Shown: in pieces, positions 44,191 to 52,101 of the stretch
Layout: the number at the start of each line of letters is the position of its first letter
Position numbering within the stretch: the stretch's first letter is position 1
Source of the DNA: Ralstonia wenshanensis
Lineage (GTDB): Bacteria > Pseudomonadota > Gammaproteobacteria > Burkholderiales > Burkholderiaceae
Length of the DNA stretch: 64,000 nt
Assembly (NCBI RefSeq): GCF_021173085.1
Contig: NZ_CP076413.1
Coordinates: 558,001 to 622,000, forward strand
Direction: 5' to 3'
The notes under the pieces: generated by a model
Databases searched by the model: none
Told to the model about the DNA's origin: nothing
The model's input: only the letters and a program-made list of their open reading frames with translations
Program-made: the position numbers and the translations under genes

Positions 44191-44913
44191 TCAGAGCGTG
44201 CGGATGATCGTGCGGCGGAACTCGTCGATGTGCTCGCGAATGGCTTCGCGCGCCGCGGGCACGTCGCGGCGCTCCAGCGCGTCGAGCACGGCGAGGTGCT
44301 CGTCGTAGACGTTCTGCAGGTGTTGCGGCTCTGACAGCGAGAGGAACCAGAAGCGCGCCTGCTTCTCGTGCAGACCGCGTAGCAGTTCGGCCAGCACGCG
44401 GTTGCGCGAGGCAGCGGAAATGGCGAGGTGGAACTTGAGGTCCAGCGCGGCCAGCGCGGCAATGTCGCGGTGCTCGATCAGCGCGGGCGATGCATCGACG
44501 ATGGCGCGCATGGCCTCGAAATCGGCCGGATGGGCGCGCTCAGCGGCCAGCGTCACGCACAGGATCTCGTTGGTGGCGCGCACCTCGATCATGTCGAGCA
44601 CGTCGTTGAGCGACAGCGGCGTCACCAGCACGCCCTTGCGCGGCAGGATTTGCACCAGCCCCTCCACCTCCAGCCGATGCAGCGCCTGGTGGATGGGCGT
44701 GCGGCCCAGTCCCAGAATCGTGCCGAGCTGCGCTTCGTTGAGTGGCTCGCCGGGGCGGAATTCGCACGCCATGATGCGGCGCTTGATCTCGTTGTAGGCG
44801 AGTTCACGCATGGCGGCGCCCTTGGGCGCGTGCGCGGCAGGTTCAACGGCAAACGGTGCAGACGCGGGCGAGGGTGTGGAAGCACCCGAAACCAGCTTGA
44901 TGGGACGCGACAT
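44191..44913 (-). CDS. GntR-family transcriptional regulator with FCD domain
   Basis: 240 aa. The winged helix-turn-helix (~35-105) includes LAYNEIKRRIMACEFRPGEPLNEAQL and GRTPIHQALHRLEVEGLVQI. The all-helical FCD effector domain (~110-235) has conserved metal-type positions in DLKFHLAISAASRN and NVYDEHLAVLDALERRD. Such proteins usually repress catabolic operons and respond to an organic acid. ATG 44913 was chosen as the first Met after the intergenic region. It is divergent from the monooxygenase, with a good palindromic operator between them. Confidence 0.93.
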   Translation of the reverse strand: MSRPIKLVSGASTPSPASAPFAVEPAAHAPKGAAMRELAYNEIKRRIMACEFRPGEPLNEAQLGTILGLGRTPIHQALHRLEVEGLVQILPRKGVLVTPLSLNDVLDMIEVRATNEILCVTLAAERAHPADFEAMRAIVDASPALIEHRDIAALAALDLKFHLAISAASRNRVLAELLRGLHEKQARFWFLSLSEPQHLQNVYDEHLAVLDALERRDVPAAREAIREHIDEFRRTIIRTL

Positions 44914-44953
44914 TGGGGCGGCCTCGAATCTCGTAAAAGTCGAGTGATGGTAT

Positions 44954-44967
44954 TGTGATATCTCACA
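44954..44967. promoter_or_regulatory. Candidate operator for the GntR/FCD regulator
   Basis: TGTGA-TATC-TCACA is a perfect 5-bp inverted repeat with a 4-bp centre. It is placed 41 bp before the gntR start in the 176-bp region shared with the divergent monooxygenase. Length and placement fit FCD-type GntR operators and would allow autoregulation. Confidence 0.5.
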
Positions 44968-45089
44968 GAGCGTCAAGCGGTCAACGCGCCGCATTCAGCC
45001 GCCTTCGTCTAGGTATTTGCCCTGATATGTCGCCCGCAGGATGCCGTTGCGATTCGTTATAGACTGCAACAAATTTCAGGGAGACAGCC

Positions 45090-46355
45090 ATGAAGATCGC
45101 CATCATCGGGGCGGGCATCGGCGGCCTGACGCTCGCGTTGATGGCCGAGCGCCAAGGTTTCGAAGTCGAAGTGTGGGAGGCCGTGCAGACGCTGCGGCCG
45201 CTGGGTGTGGGCATCAACCTGCTGCCGCACGCCGCGCGCCAGTTGTGCGAACTGAGGCTGGAAGACACGCTGAGCGCGCTGGCGATTCGTACCTCCGCGC
45301 TGGCCTATTACAACCGGTTCGGCCAGCCGATCTGGCACGAGCCGCGCGGGCTGGCCGCCGGGTACGACTGGCCGCAGTTCTCCATTCACCGTGGCGAATT
45401 CCAGATGGCCCTGGCCGACGCTGTGGTTGAGCGGCTCGGTGCGGATTGCATCCGCCTGGGTCACAGCTTCGAGGCAGTCCAATCGACGGGCGAGAAGGGC
45501 GGCCCCGTGCGATTTACGCTGCGTGATCGCACCAACGACACCGTTGTCGAATCCTCGGCCGATGTGCTGGTCGGCGCCGATGGCATCCACTCGGCTGTGC
45601 GCCGGCACTTCTACCCGACGGGCGATGCGCCGCGCTTTGCGGGCCGCATGCTGTGGCGCGCCGTCACCGAGGCCGAGCCGTATCTCGATGGCCGGACCAT
45701 GTTCATGGCGGGCCACCAGGACCAGAAGTTCGTCGCCTATCCGATTTCAGAACCGCTACGCCAGCAGGGTCGCTCGCGCATCAACTGGATTGCCGAGCTG
45801 CGCGTGCCCGACGAGGCGCCGCCGCGCAGCGACTGGAACCGCGAGGTCGACCGCGCGATCTTCCGCAGCGCCTTCGCCGATTGGAAATGGAGCTGGATCG
45901 ACATTCCGGCTTTGATCGACGGCGCACAGGCTGTGTACGAATTCCCGCTCGTCGACAAAGACCCGCTGCCGCGCTGGACCTTCGGCCGCGTCACGCTGCT
46001 GGGCGATGCGGCACACCCGATGTATCCGATCGGCTCGAACGGCAGCGCGCAGGCCATTCTCGATGCGCGCGCGCTGGTCGATTGCCTGCTCGCCTCGCGC
46101 GACACCGGCGTTGCCCTGCGCGAGTACGAGGCAGATCGCCTGCCGCGCACGGCTGGCATCGTGCTGCGCAATCGCCTCAACGGGCCGGAGCAGGTCATGC
46201 AGCTCGCACATGAACGCGCGCCCCGAGGCTTTGCGCGCATCGATGACGTGATCCCGCGCCCGGAACTGGAAGGGATTGCGATGCGCTACAAAAAGCTGGC
46301 CGGATTCGATCCGCAATCGCTGCGCGATCAACCCCCCATGCCCGGCCGCGCCTGA
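45090..46355 (+). CDS. FAD-dependent aromatic-ring monooxygenase
   Basis: 421 aa, UbiH/PhzS-like class A flavoprotein hydroxylase. The FAD dinucleotide fold AIIGAGIGGLTLAL is at residues 4-17, the DG motif is in VLVGADGIHSAVRRHF near 165, and the GD motif is in VTLLGDAAHPMYPIGSNG near 300. All are intact. It probably hydroxylates an aromatic or heteroaromatic ring with NAD(P)H and O2. AGGGAGA precedes ATG 45090. It starts the plus-strand half of the catabolic island, followed by a periplasmic binding protein (48 bp) and a MarR regulator. Confidence 0.9.
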   Translation: MKIAIIGAGIGGLTLALMAERQGFEVEVWEAVQTLRPLGVGINLLPHAARQLCELRLEDTLSALAIRTSALAYYNRFGQPIWHEPRGLAAGYDWPQFSIHRGEFQMALADAVVERLGADCIRLGHSFEAVQSTGEKGGPVRFTLRDRTNDTVVESSADVLVGADGIHSAVRRHFYPTGDAPRFAGRMLWRAVTEAEPYLDGRTMFMAGHQDQKFVAYPISEPLRQQGRSRINWIAELRVPDEAPPRSDWNREVDRAIFRSAFADWKWSWIDIPALIDGAQAVYEFPLVDKDPLPRWTFGRVTLLGDAAHPMYPIGSNGSAQAILDARALVDCLLASRDTGVALREYEADRLPRTAGIVLRNRLNGPEQVMQLAHERAPRGFARIDDVIPRPELEGIAMRYKKLAGFDPQSLRDQPPMPGRA

Positions 46356-46403
46356 AACAGCCGTACGTTCACACGCCAAAAACCAAAAGAGGAGAGGGGC
46401 CCC

Positions 46404-47537
46404 ATGACCATCCGCCGCACCATCTGCGCCGCTGCTGCGCTGTTGCTCGCCACCGCTGCCCATGCCGACATCGTCGTTGGTGTGAGCCTGTCGACGACAG
46501 GTCCGTCGGCGTCGCTCGGCATCACGCAGAAGAATTCGCTGGCGTTCTATCCGGACACCATCGCCGGGGAAAAGCTGCGCCTCGTGGTGGTGGATGACGC
46601 CTCCGACCCGAGCACCGGCACGCGCCTGGCGCGCAAGCTCGTGACGGAAGACCACGTCGACATCATCGTTGGCTCGTCGGCGGTGGCGCCGTCGATTGCG
46701 ATTGCCGAAGTCGCCACCGAATCGCACACGCCGCAACTGGCGCTGGCGCCGGTCGAGCTGAAAGCGGGCAAGGGCGATTGGACCTATCGTCTTGCGCAGC
46801 CGATCTCGCTGATGGCCGAGGCGATTGCCGCGCGCATGGCGGCCTCTGGTATCAAGAACGTCGGCTTCATCGGCTTTGCCGATGCGTACGGCGAGAGCTG
46901 GCTCAAGGATTTCACCGCCGCTGCCACGCCGCGCGGCATCAAGATCGTCGACGTGGAGCGCTATGCCCGCGCAGATACCAGCGTGACGGGGCAGGTCGCC
47001 AAGCTGGTCAGCATCAAGCCCGACGCGATCCTCGTGGCCGGTGCGGGCACGGGCGCCGCATTGCCGCACACCGCGTTGCGCGAGCGCGGTTATGCGGGGC
47101 CGATCTACCAGACGCACGGCGCGGCCACGAAAGACTTGATCCGCATCGGCGGCAAGGCGGTTGATGGGGCCATCCTGCCGGCGGGCCCGGTGATCGTGGC
47201 GGAGCAGTTGCCCGACAGCCACCCCAGCAAGAAGACCGCGCTGGACTACGTGACGCGCTATGAGAAGGCCAACGGCCCCGACACGCGCACGCAGTTCGGT
47301 GCCCATACGTGGGATGCACTGCAGGTGCTCCAGCGCATCGTGCCGGTGGCGCTCAAGAAGGCCAAGCCGGGCACGCCCGAATTCCGCCAGGCGCTGAAGA
47401 ACGCGCTGGAATCGGAGCATGACATCATCGTTTCGCACGGCGTGCTCAACTACACGGCCACGGATCACTTCGGCTTTGACGCCCGCGGCCGCGTGCTGCT
47501 GACCATCGACCACGGCAAGTGGAAGTTGTTGAACTGA
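46404..47537 (+). CDS. ABC transporter substrate-binding protein (branched-chain amino-acid / aromatic type)
   Basis: 377 aa, type 1 periplasmic binding fold (Peripla_BP_6). The signal peptide ends ATAAHADI near residue 21. VGVSLSTTGPSASLGITQKN, DDASDPSTGTRLARKL and the NVGFIGFADAYGESW block are typical. Proteins like this bind hydrophobic or aromatic acids as well as Leu/Ile/Val. GGAGAGG gives a strong ribosome site. No ABC permease or ATPase gene is nearby, so the partner must lie elsewhere or the protein acts alone. It is probably co-transcribed with the monooxygenase. Confidence 0.9.
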   Translation: MTIRRTICAAAALLLATAAHADIVVGVSLSTTGPSASLGITQKNSLAFYPDTIAGEKLRLVVVDDASDPSTGTRLARKLVTEDHVDIIVGSSAVAPSIAIAEVATESHTPQLALAPVELKAGKGDWTYRLAQPISLMAEAIAARMAASGIKNVGFIGFADAYGESWLKDFTAAATPRGIKIVDVERYARADTSVTGQVAKLVSIKPDAILVAGAGTGAALPHTALRERGYAGPIYQTHGAATKDLIRIGGKAVDGAILPAGPVIVAEQLPDSHPSKKTALDYVTRYEKANGPDTRTQFGAHTWDALQVLQRIVPVALKKAKPGTPEFRQALKNALESEHDIIVSHGVLNYTATDHFGFDARGRVLLTIDHGKWKLLN

Positions 47538-47610
47538 AACGCACACGCGTGCATGGCCGGCGGGCGCATCGCCGACGATAATCGAGGGGTCTTTCACCAT
47601 CGACACCGCC

Positions 47611-48126
47611 ATGCCGCGCACGCCCAAAGCAGACGACCTGTATCCCGCCGTGGCCCCTTCGGGGCACTTCAATCCGCATCTGGCGGACGTGGAGTATGGC
47701 GCGCTCGATGGGTTGGTCGGCTATGCCGTGCGGCGGGCGCAGCTACACATCTACGAAGATTTCGTGCGCTCGCTGCACGCGTGGAACATCACGCCGCCGC
47801 GCTTTTCGGCGATGACGGTGATCGCGCATAACCCAAATCTCAAGCTGACGGAGTTGGCCAACATCCTGGGTGTGGCGCGCTCGGGTGCGGTGCTGCTGGT
47901 CGATACGCTGGAAGACATGGGCATGGTCGAGCGCCTGCCCGCGCCCAAGGACAAGCGCGCCTTCCGGCTCGTGCTGACCGCCAAGGGCGCGACCACCCTT
48001 GACGACATCACCCGGGCCGTCACCGCACACGACGCCCGCGTAACGGCGCATCTTTCCAAGGATGAACGGCACACGCTGCTGGCACTGCTCAACAAGTTGG
48101 CTTCGGGGCCGGATTCCGCTTCCTGA
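47611..48126 (+). CDS. MarR-family transcriptional regulator
   Basis: 171 aa. The winged-helix DNA-binding region is visible as PNLKLTELANILGVARSGAVLLVDTLEDMGMVERLPAPKDKRAFRLVLT, including the DKRAF wing. N-terminal and C-terminal helices would form the dimer. MarR proteins beside aromatic catabolic genes often sense the substrate. A short leader (73 bp) after the binding-protein gene and no clear ribosome site leave the start slightly uncertain. A terminator follows the stop. Confidence 0.9.
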   Translation: MPRTPKADDLYPAVAPSGHFNPHLADVEYGALDGLVGYAVRRAQLHIYEDFVRSLHAWNITPPRFSAMTVIAHNPNLKLTELANILGVARSGAVLLVDTLEDMGMVERLPAPKDKRAFRLVLTAKGATTLDDITRAVTAHDARVTAHLSKDERHTLLALLNKLASGPDSAS

Positions 48127-48151
48127 TTTGTAGCCGGTACGTACAAATGAC

Positions 48152-48176
48152 AAGCGGCCCGAAAGTGGGCCGCTTT
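48152..48176. terminator. Intrinsic terminator after the MarR gene
   Basis: AAGCGGCCC-GAAAGT-GGGCCGCTT, perfect stem with T-rich right flank (TTGCTT), placed between convergent genes. Confidence 0.8.
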
Positions 48177-48200
48177 GCTTTGGTGCGAGGTGCGAGCGCT

Positions 48201-48542
48201 TCAGCGCTTGTTGGCGTCGATGGCCTTCTGCCAGAGGTCTTTGTCCGGCGGATACAGCGAGTCGAAATACTCGCGCAGCGCGCAGATTTCCTGGACGATC
48301 TCGAACGGAAATCCCTGGCGGCCGCCTCGATCGTCAATCTGCAGGCTGTTCAGGTAGCGCCGGCAGCCGATGAAATCGGCCCACTTGGCGGCGATTGTGT
48401 TGATGATGCGCGGAAACTTTCGGCCGAGTTCGATCGGCCGCACCTCGTCGGGCAGGGACGCGAGCCACCGGATGGCGTCGCGGTTGAGCGCGAAGTCATC
48501 GGCGTTCTGCTGCTTGCGTTGGGAGGTGGGATCTTGAGTCAT
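48201..48542 (-). CDS. Conserved protein of unknown function
   Basis: 113 aa, soluble and largely helical by eye. Features are NRDAIRWLASLPDEVRPIELGRKFPRIINTIA and a C-terminal ICALREYFDSLYPPDKDLWQKAI. Codon use is like the neighbours, and the frame runs from an ATG to a stop just before the convergent terminator. I do not recognise a domain and make no functional call. It lies between the MarR terminator and the leader of the HD-GYP gene. Confidence 0.65.
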   Translation of the reverse strand: MTQDPTSQRKQQNADDFALNRDAIRWLASLPDEVRPIELGRKFPRIINTIAAKWADFIGCRRYLNSLQIDDRGGRQGFPFEIVQEICALREYFDSLYPPDKDLWQKAIDANKR

Positions 48543-48885
48543 GTCGGATGCGCATCCTTGAAGTCTAGTGTACCCCTCCCGCGCCGGGCTGCCAGCCCGA
48601 CAGGCGAGGGTCTTGACGCATCACCTGTTTGATTCGACCGCCGCCACAGCCAGTGTCCCGCCGTTTGCTTGCCAAGGCTGCGGTATGCCGCGCGCCGCCG
48701 AATCCACATTTGCCTCAAGTTTTGCTCAGGCTTGCCGATAAGCCAAGCGCGGTTTGGCGCGCTGATGGACCAGAGCATCCACCAGCGTAAAGCGCCTAGA
48801 CTGCGAAACACGAGCCAGTGTCGGCTGGCACGCCGCTCCCCTAATTCAATCAAAAAACCGGACTTCGAGCCGAGGTAGGCAGGGT
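48543..48885. other. Intergenic region before the HD-GYP gene
   Basis: 343 bp without a supported gene. It holds a near-perfect sigma-28 promoter at 48715-48741. Short open frames on the minus strand here have no ribosome site and an Arg/Trp-rich composition typical of chance frames. The 5' part contains the short stem GGGCTG-CCAG-CCC and nothing else recognisable. Confidence 0.6.
48715..48741 (+). promoter_or_regulatory. Sigma-28 (FliA) promoter of the HD-GYP gene
   Basis: TCAAGTTT-N11-GCCGATAA. The -10 box is a perfect match to the flagellar sigma consensus, the -35 differs at one base (TAAAGTTT in enterics) and spacing is 11 bp as required. Transcription would start near 48748, giving a ~138-nt leader before the ATG at 48886. 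Confidence 0.8.
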
Positions 48886-50100
48886 ATGAAGCGAATCGAT
48901 GCGAGCCAATTGCGGGTCGGCATGTTTGTAATGAAGCTGGGTGGGTCCTGGCTCAAGCATCCGTTCTGGCGTGCGCAATTCCAGTTGTCGCACCAGGGCC
49001 AGATTGACGACATCCGCCGCGCGGGTATCACCGAGATCTGGATCGACCCCGAGCGCGGCGAAGACGTCATGGTCGAGACGCTGATGCCCGTGCCGGCGCC
49101 GGCGCCCGCACCCGAGCCGCTCACGCGAGAGACCCTGGCCGCGCGGCCACCGATCACGCCAACGTCGCTCAAGGAAGAGTGGAAGCACGCCCAGCAGCTG
49201 ATGCAAAACGGCAAGGCGACGCTGGGGCACATGTTTTCCGAAGCCCGGATGGGGCGCGCGCTGGAAACCGAAAAGGCGCTGCTGCTGGTGGACGACGTGT
49301 CGAACTCCCTGGCACGCAACTCGTACGCGCTGATTGCCCTCGCGCGCCTGAAGAACAAGGACGACTACACCTACCTGCATTCGTTTGCCGTTTGCGCACT
49401 GATGGTGGCGCTGGCGAAGACGCTGGGCTTGCCTGAAGACGAGATCCGTGAATGCGGACTGGGCGGGCTGGTGCACGACATCGGCAAATCGGCCATGCCG
49501 CGCACGCTGCTCGACAAGAGCACGGCGCTGACCAAGGACGAACTGGCGCTGCTGCAGACCCACGCCGTGGGCGGCCATCACCTGCTGCAGGGTACCGGCC
49601 AGTTCAGCGAGATTGCGCGCGAGATCTGCCTGCACCATCACGAGCGCATCGACGGCAGCGGCTACCCTGACGCCCAGAAGGCCGAGGGCATCAGCCTGTG
49701 GGCCAAGATGGGCGCCATCTGCGATGTGTACGACACGCTCACGTCAAGCAGCCCGTACCACCATGCATGGTCTCCGGCGCAGGCGTTGAAATACATGATG
49801 GCGCGCACCGACACGCAGTTCGATCGCACCGTTTTCCAGGCCTTCACGCGCAGCGTAGGCATCTACCCGGTGGGCACGCTGGTGAAGCTGCGCACCAATC
49901 GGTTGGGCGTGGTGGTCCACCAGAACGAGGCGTCTGCGCTCAAGCCGGATGTGGTTGTCTTTTATTCGGGCAACACCAAGACGCGCGTGCGCCCCGAGCG
50001 CATCAGCCTGGGCAAGTCCGACGACTCCATCGTCACCGTGGAAGATGCCACCACGTGGGGTTTGTCGGACGAGGAAGTCTCCGACATGTGCCTGGTCTGA
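48886..50100 (+). CDS. HD-GYP domain c-di-GMP phosphodiesterase with DUF3391 N-terminus
   Basis: 404 aa. The N-terminus MKRIDASQLRVGMFVMKLGGSWLKHPF is typical of DUF3391. The HD-GYP domain (~150-340) has the metal site LVHDIGKSAMP near 196, HAVGGHHLL, LHHHERIDGSGYP near 255 with the GYP signature, and GAICDVYDTLTSSSPY. All metal ligands I can place are present, so it should hydrolyse c-di-GMP. A Pro/Ala-rich linker separates the two parts. Its sigma-28 promoter puts it in the flagellar regulon. The stop lies 15 bp from a convergent small gene. Confidence 0.95.
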   Translation: MKRIDASQLRVGMFVMKLGGSWLKHPFWRAQFQLSHQGQIDDIRRAGITEIWIDPERGEDVMVETLMPVPAPAPAPEPLTRETLAARPPITPTSLKEEWKHAQQLMQNGKATLGHMFSEARMGRALETEKALLLVDDVSNSLARNSYALIALARLKNKDDYTYLHSFAVCALMVALAKTLGLPEDEIRECGLGGLVHDIGKSAMPRTLLDKSTALTKDELALLQTHAVGGHHLLQGTGQFSEIAREICLHHHERIDGSGYPDAQKAEGISLWAKMGAICDVYDTLTSSSPYHHAWSPAQALKYMMARTDTQFDRTVFQAFTRSVGIYPVGTLVKLRTNRLGVVVHQNEASALKPDVVVFYSGNTKTRVRPERISLGKSDDSIVTVEDATTWGLSDEEVSDMCLV

Positions 50101-50115
50101 GCCGCGGGCGGCCAT

Positions 50116-50277
50116 TCAGACGTTCTCCACGGGTGGCTCATTCTGCTCGGCTGGATTCGGGCGGGTATCGCGTGGCACCAGCGGGTCGCCGGGCTTGCGC
50201 TTGGCGGGCTCGGGCCGGGCTTTCGGATTGGGGGGCTGCGTCGAATCGGTTTCTGAACGATCTGGCTGGGTGGGCAT
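50116..50277 (-). CDS. Small proline-rich hydrophilic protein
   Basis: 53 aa, from ATG 50277 behind a clear AGGAG (9 nt upstream). The sequence is dominated by Pro, Glu, Lys, Arg and Asp with no hydrophobic core, so it is probably disordered. A longer frame from 50376 lacks a ribosome site. Function unknown. It is convergent with the HD-GYP gene. Similar small disordered proteins occur at 55133-56396. Confidence 0.55.
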   Translation of the reverse strand: MPTQPDRSETDSTQPPNPKARPEPAKRKPGDPLVPRDTRPNPAEQNEPPVENV

Positions 50278-50506
50278 CGCGGTCTCCTGATTTGCGGATG
50301 CCTCTCTTCCAGCATGTCGCGCGCCTGGCAAGTCCCCACGTTTCATGTGTATTTTTCTTAACACGGACTTCAACAAACTTCATGGCACACCCCTCTAAAG
50401 TGGGGTACGTTTGAGTCGTTGATTTTTACATTGCTGAACAATCGCCACACATTTAGAGCGACGTCGGCAATCCGCAAACAAACGATTCAGTCTTCCGGGG
50501 GGTGAC

Positions 50507-51493
50507 ATGAACGTTTCCAATCTGCTGCATGCGGCGTCGAACTGGGTCGTCCAGTCGCGCGCTTTCAATGTCACGCAATCGGTGGCGCACCACCGCACGC
50601 CCAGCGATGCGTTGGCGCACTGGAAACTCGATATCTGGCACAAGAGCGTGCCGTTCCTGTTCGAGGGCGGCCTTGCCGAGCCCGCGCACCAACTGTTTCC
50701 CAAGCATCTGGCGCATGCCGAATGGGTGGACGAGCTGCACCACCATCTGAGCCAGCTCGTGGGCGTGCGCCGGGAGCATTGCAAGATCGACATTCGGGCG
50801 GTGACGGGGCTTGCGCAGTCGCCGTGCTCGGTGCATTCGTTTCCGAGCATGCTGGTGTTTGCGCATCAGCATTGCCGCCGCATTCCGCACAGCACCGATG
50901 CCGACTTTGCCGCCAACCGGCGCCACGTATTCCGTTACGCAGATCAGGCCAACGTGTTTCGCGCCTACGACTTTGCCGGCGGCGAGCTGTTCTACATGAA
51001 TGAGTGGGGCGCGCACCATTTTGCTGCGCTGGCACTGCAGGCTCGCACGCAGAACCGTGAGCTGCTGGTCGATGCCGAGGTGCGCCACGCGCGTTCTGCG
51101 CTGGGGTTGCGTCGGCTGCTTGACGGCTTCTACGTGATCGGCGCGCGGCGGCAAGGGCAGCAGCGCTACGGCACGCGTTTGTCGGAAGCGCTGGCCAGCC
51201 ACCAGGTGCCGCATCGCTGGATGCATGGCCGCCGCGAGGCCGAAGGCTTCGAGCTGTGCTTCCTACCCAAGTCGGATCGCTTTGCCAATTGCGTCGGCGA
51301 ACAGCTCGTGCGCGACGGCTGGTTCGACTACGGCGCCTGGCTGGCCAGCCTGCACGATGCCACCGAGGTAGGCGCCCCGGCGCAGCGTGCCGAGGCCGCT
51401 CGCAAGACGCGCCCGAACTGGAAGCGCGTGCAGGTGCCGAGCCTGGGCGTGCCGACGGGTCTCATGCCGGGCTTCGCGCACACGCGTTTGTAA
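50507..51493 (+). CDS. Protein of unknown function, 328 aa
   Basis: A soluble protein with no signal peptide or obvious membrane span. It is unusually rich in His (HHHLSQLVG, HSFPSMLVFAHQHCRR, WGAHHFAAL) and aromatic residues, and has a few cysteines (HCKID, SPCSV, QHCRR). Codon use and the GGGGGGTGAC ribosome site before ATG 50507 support a real gene. I recognise no catalytic motif. The His/Cys content would suit metal or haem binding, but that is a guess. It stands alone, with a 229-bp leader that contains the small palindrome ACCCC-N8-GGGGT at 50389-50406. Confidence 0.75.
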   Translation: MNVSNLLHAASNWVVQSRAFNVTQSVAHHRTPSDALAHWKLDIWHKSVPFLFEGGLAEPAHQLFPKHLAHAEWVDELHHHLSQLVGVRREHCKIDIRAVTGLAQSPCSVHSFPSMLVFAHQHCRRIPHSTDADFAANRRHVFRYADQANVFRAYDFAGGELFYMNEWGAHHFAALALQARTQNRELLVDAEVRHARSALGLRRLLDGFYVIGARRQGQQRYGTRLSEALASHQVPHRWMHGRREAEGFELCFLPKSDRFANCVGEQLVRDGWFDYGAWLASLHDATEVGAPAQRAEAARKTRPNWKRVQVPSLGVPTGLMPGFAHTRL

Positions 51494-51572
51494 TACTGGG
51501 GCGCTACGCTTGCGGGCTGTTCTGCCCCTCCACCTGACGGATTGCTGAATCAGGCGGCTGGTGTCAGAATTC

Positions 51573-51585
51573 GCAACTTAGTTGC
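51573..51585. promoter_or_regulatory. 6-1-6 palindrome upstream of the DUF2946-TonB receptor pair
   Basis: GCAACT-T-AGTTGC is a perfect 6-1-6 inverted repeat just 13 bp before the DUF2946 start codon, in an AT-richer stretch. The 6-1-6 layout is that of Fur-superfamily operators, but the sequence is not the classical Fur or Zur box. The regulator is unknown. Confidence 0.5.
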
Positions 51586-51598
51586 ATTGAGGCGCGCA

Positions 51599-52015
51599 AT
51601 GTCGAGTGACATCGTGCGTCTGCATCTGCGCCCAACCTTGCGTTCCTTCCGCTCCTCCTTCCTCCACCTGCGTTGGCTGGCTTGCCTGCTGGCGGTGTTC
51701 CTGCTGTTTGGTCAGCAGGGCGCGCTGCGGCATGCGCTCTCGCATTGGAGTGAACTGAGCGAAGGGACTGCTCTCCAGTTCAACGCTGCCGCCACGGCCA
51801 AGCCGGCCGGCGCTGAGCGCAGCCAGCCCGCGCAGGAGCACGCCGCGTGCTTGCAATGCGCAGCCTATGCTGCGCTGGCGGCTGCCTTGCCGATGCTGGT
51901 GGCGCTGCGCCTAGCGCATACGCGGCGCTGGCACTTTCCGCGCATCGGCTTTCATGCGGGCGCGCCGGTCTTTCCGGTGGCCGTCTGCTCGCGGGATCCT
52001 CCATTCCGCCTTTGA
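51599..52015 (+). CDS. DUF2946 family membrane-associated protein
   Basis: 138 aa. One strong hydrophobic segment (LRWLACLLAVFLLFGQQGALRHALSH) near residue 25 and a second near 95 (AYAALAAALPMLVALRL) surround the conserved HAACLQCAAYAA cysteine motif. This is the pattern of DUF2946, a family often encoded next to TonB-dependent receptors and copper or other metal genes. A metal-related role is inferred from that pairing. ATG 51599 lies close to the palindromic candidate operator. The receptor gene begins 86 bp downstream. Confidence 0.75.
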   Translation: MSSDIVRLHLRPTLRSFRSSFLHLRWLACLLAVFLLFGQQGALRHALSHWSELSEGTALQFNAAATAKPAGAERSQPAQEHAACLQCAAYAALAAALPMLVALRLAHTRRWHFPRIGFHAGAPVFPVAVCSRDPPFRL

Positions 52016-52101
52016 TTCCTGCCTTGCCCCTCGGCCCGCGCGTTGTGTTGACGCATGCGCGGGCCGCTGCTTAACGCATCCGCTCGATTCAAAGGTCTTT
52101 C

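Noticed and set aside
45756-47672. 638-codon minus-strand frame opposite the monooxygenase and binding-protein genes
   Set aside because: Shadow frame; the plus-strand proteins carry intact family motifs.
48539-48853. 104-codon minus-strand frame in the HD-GYP leader
   Set aside because: Arg/Trp-rich, no ribosome site, and it overlaps the sigma-28 promoter.
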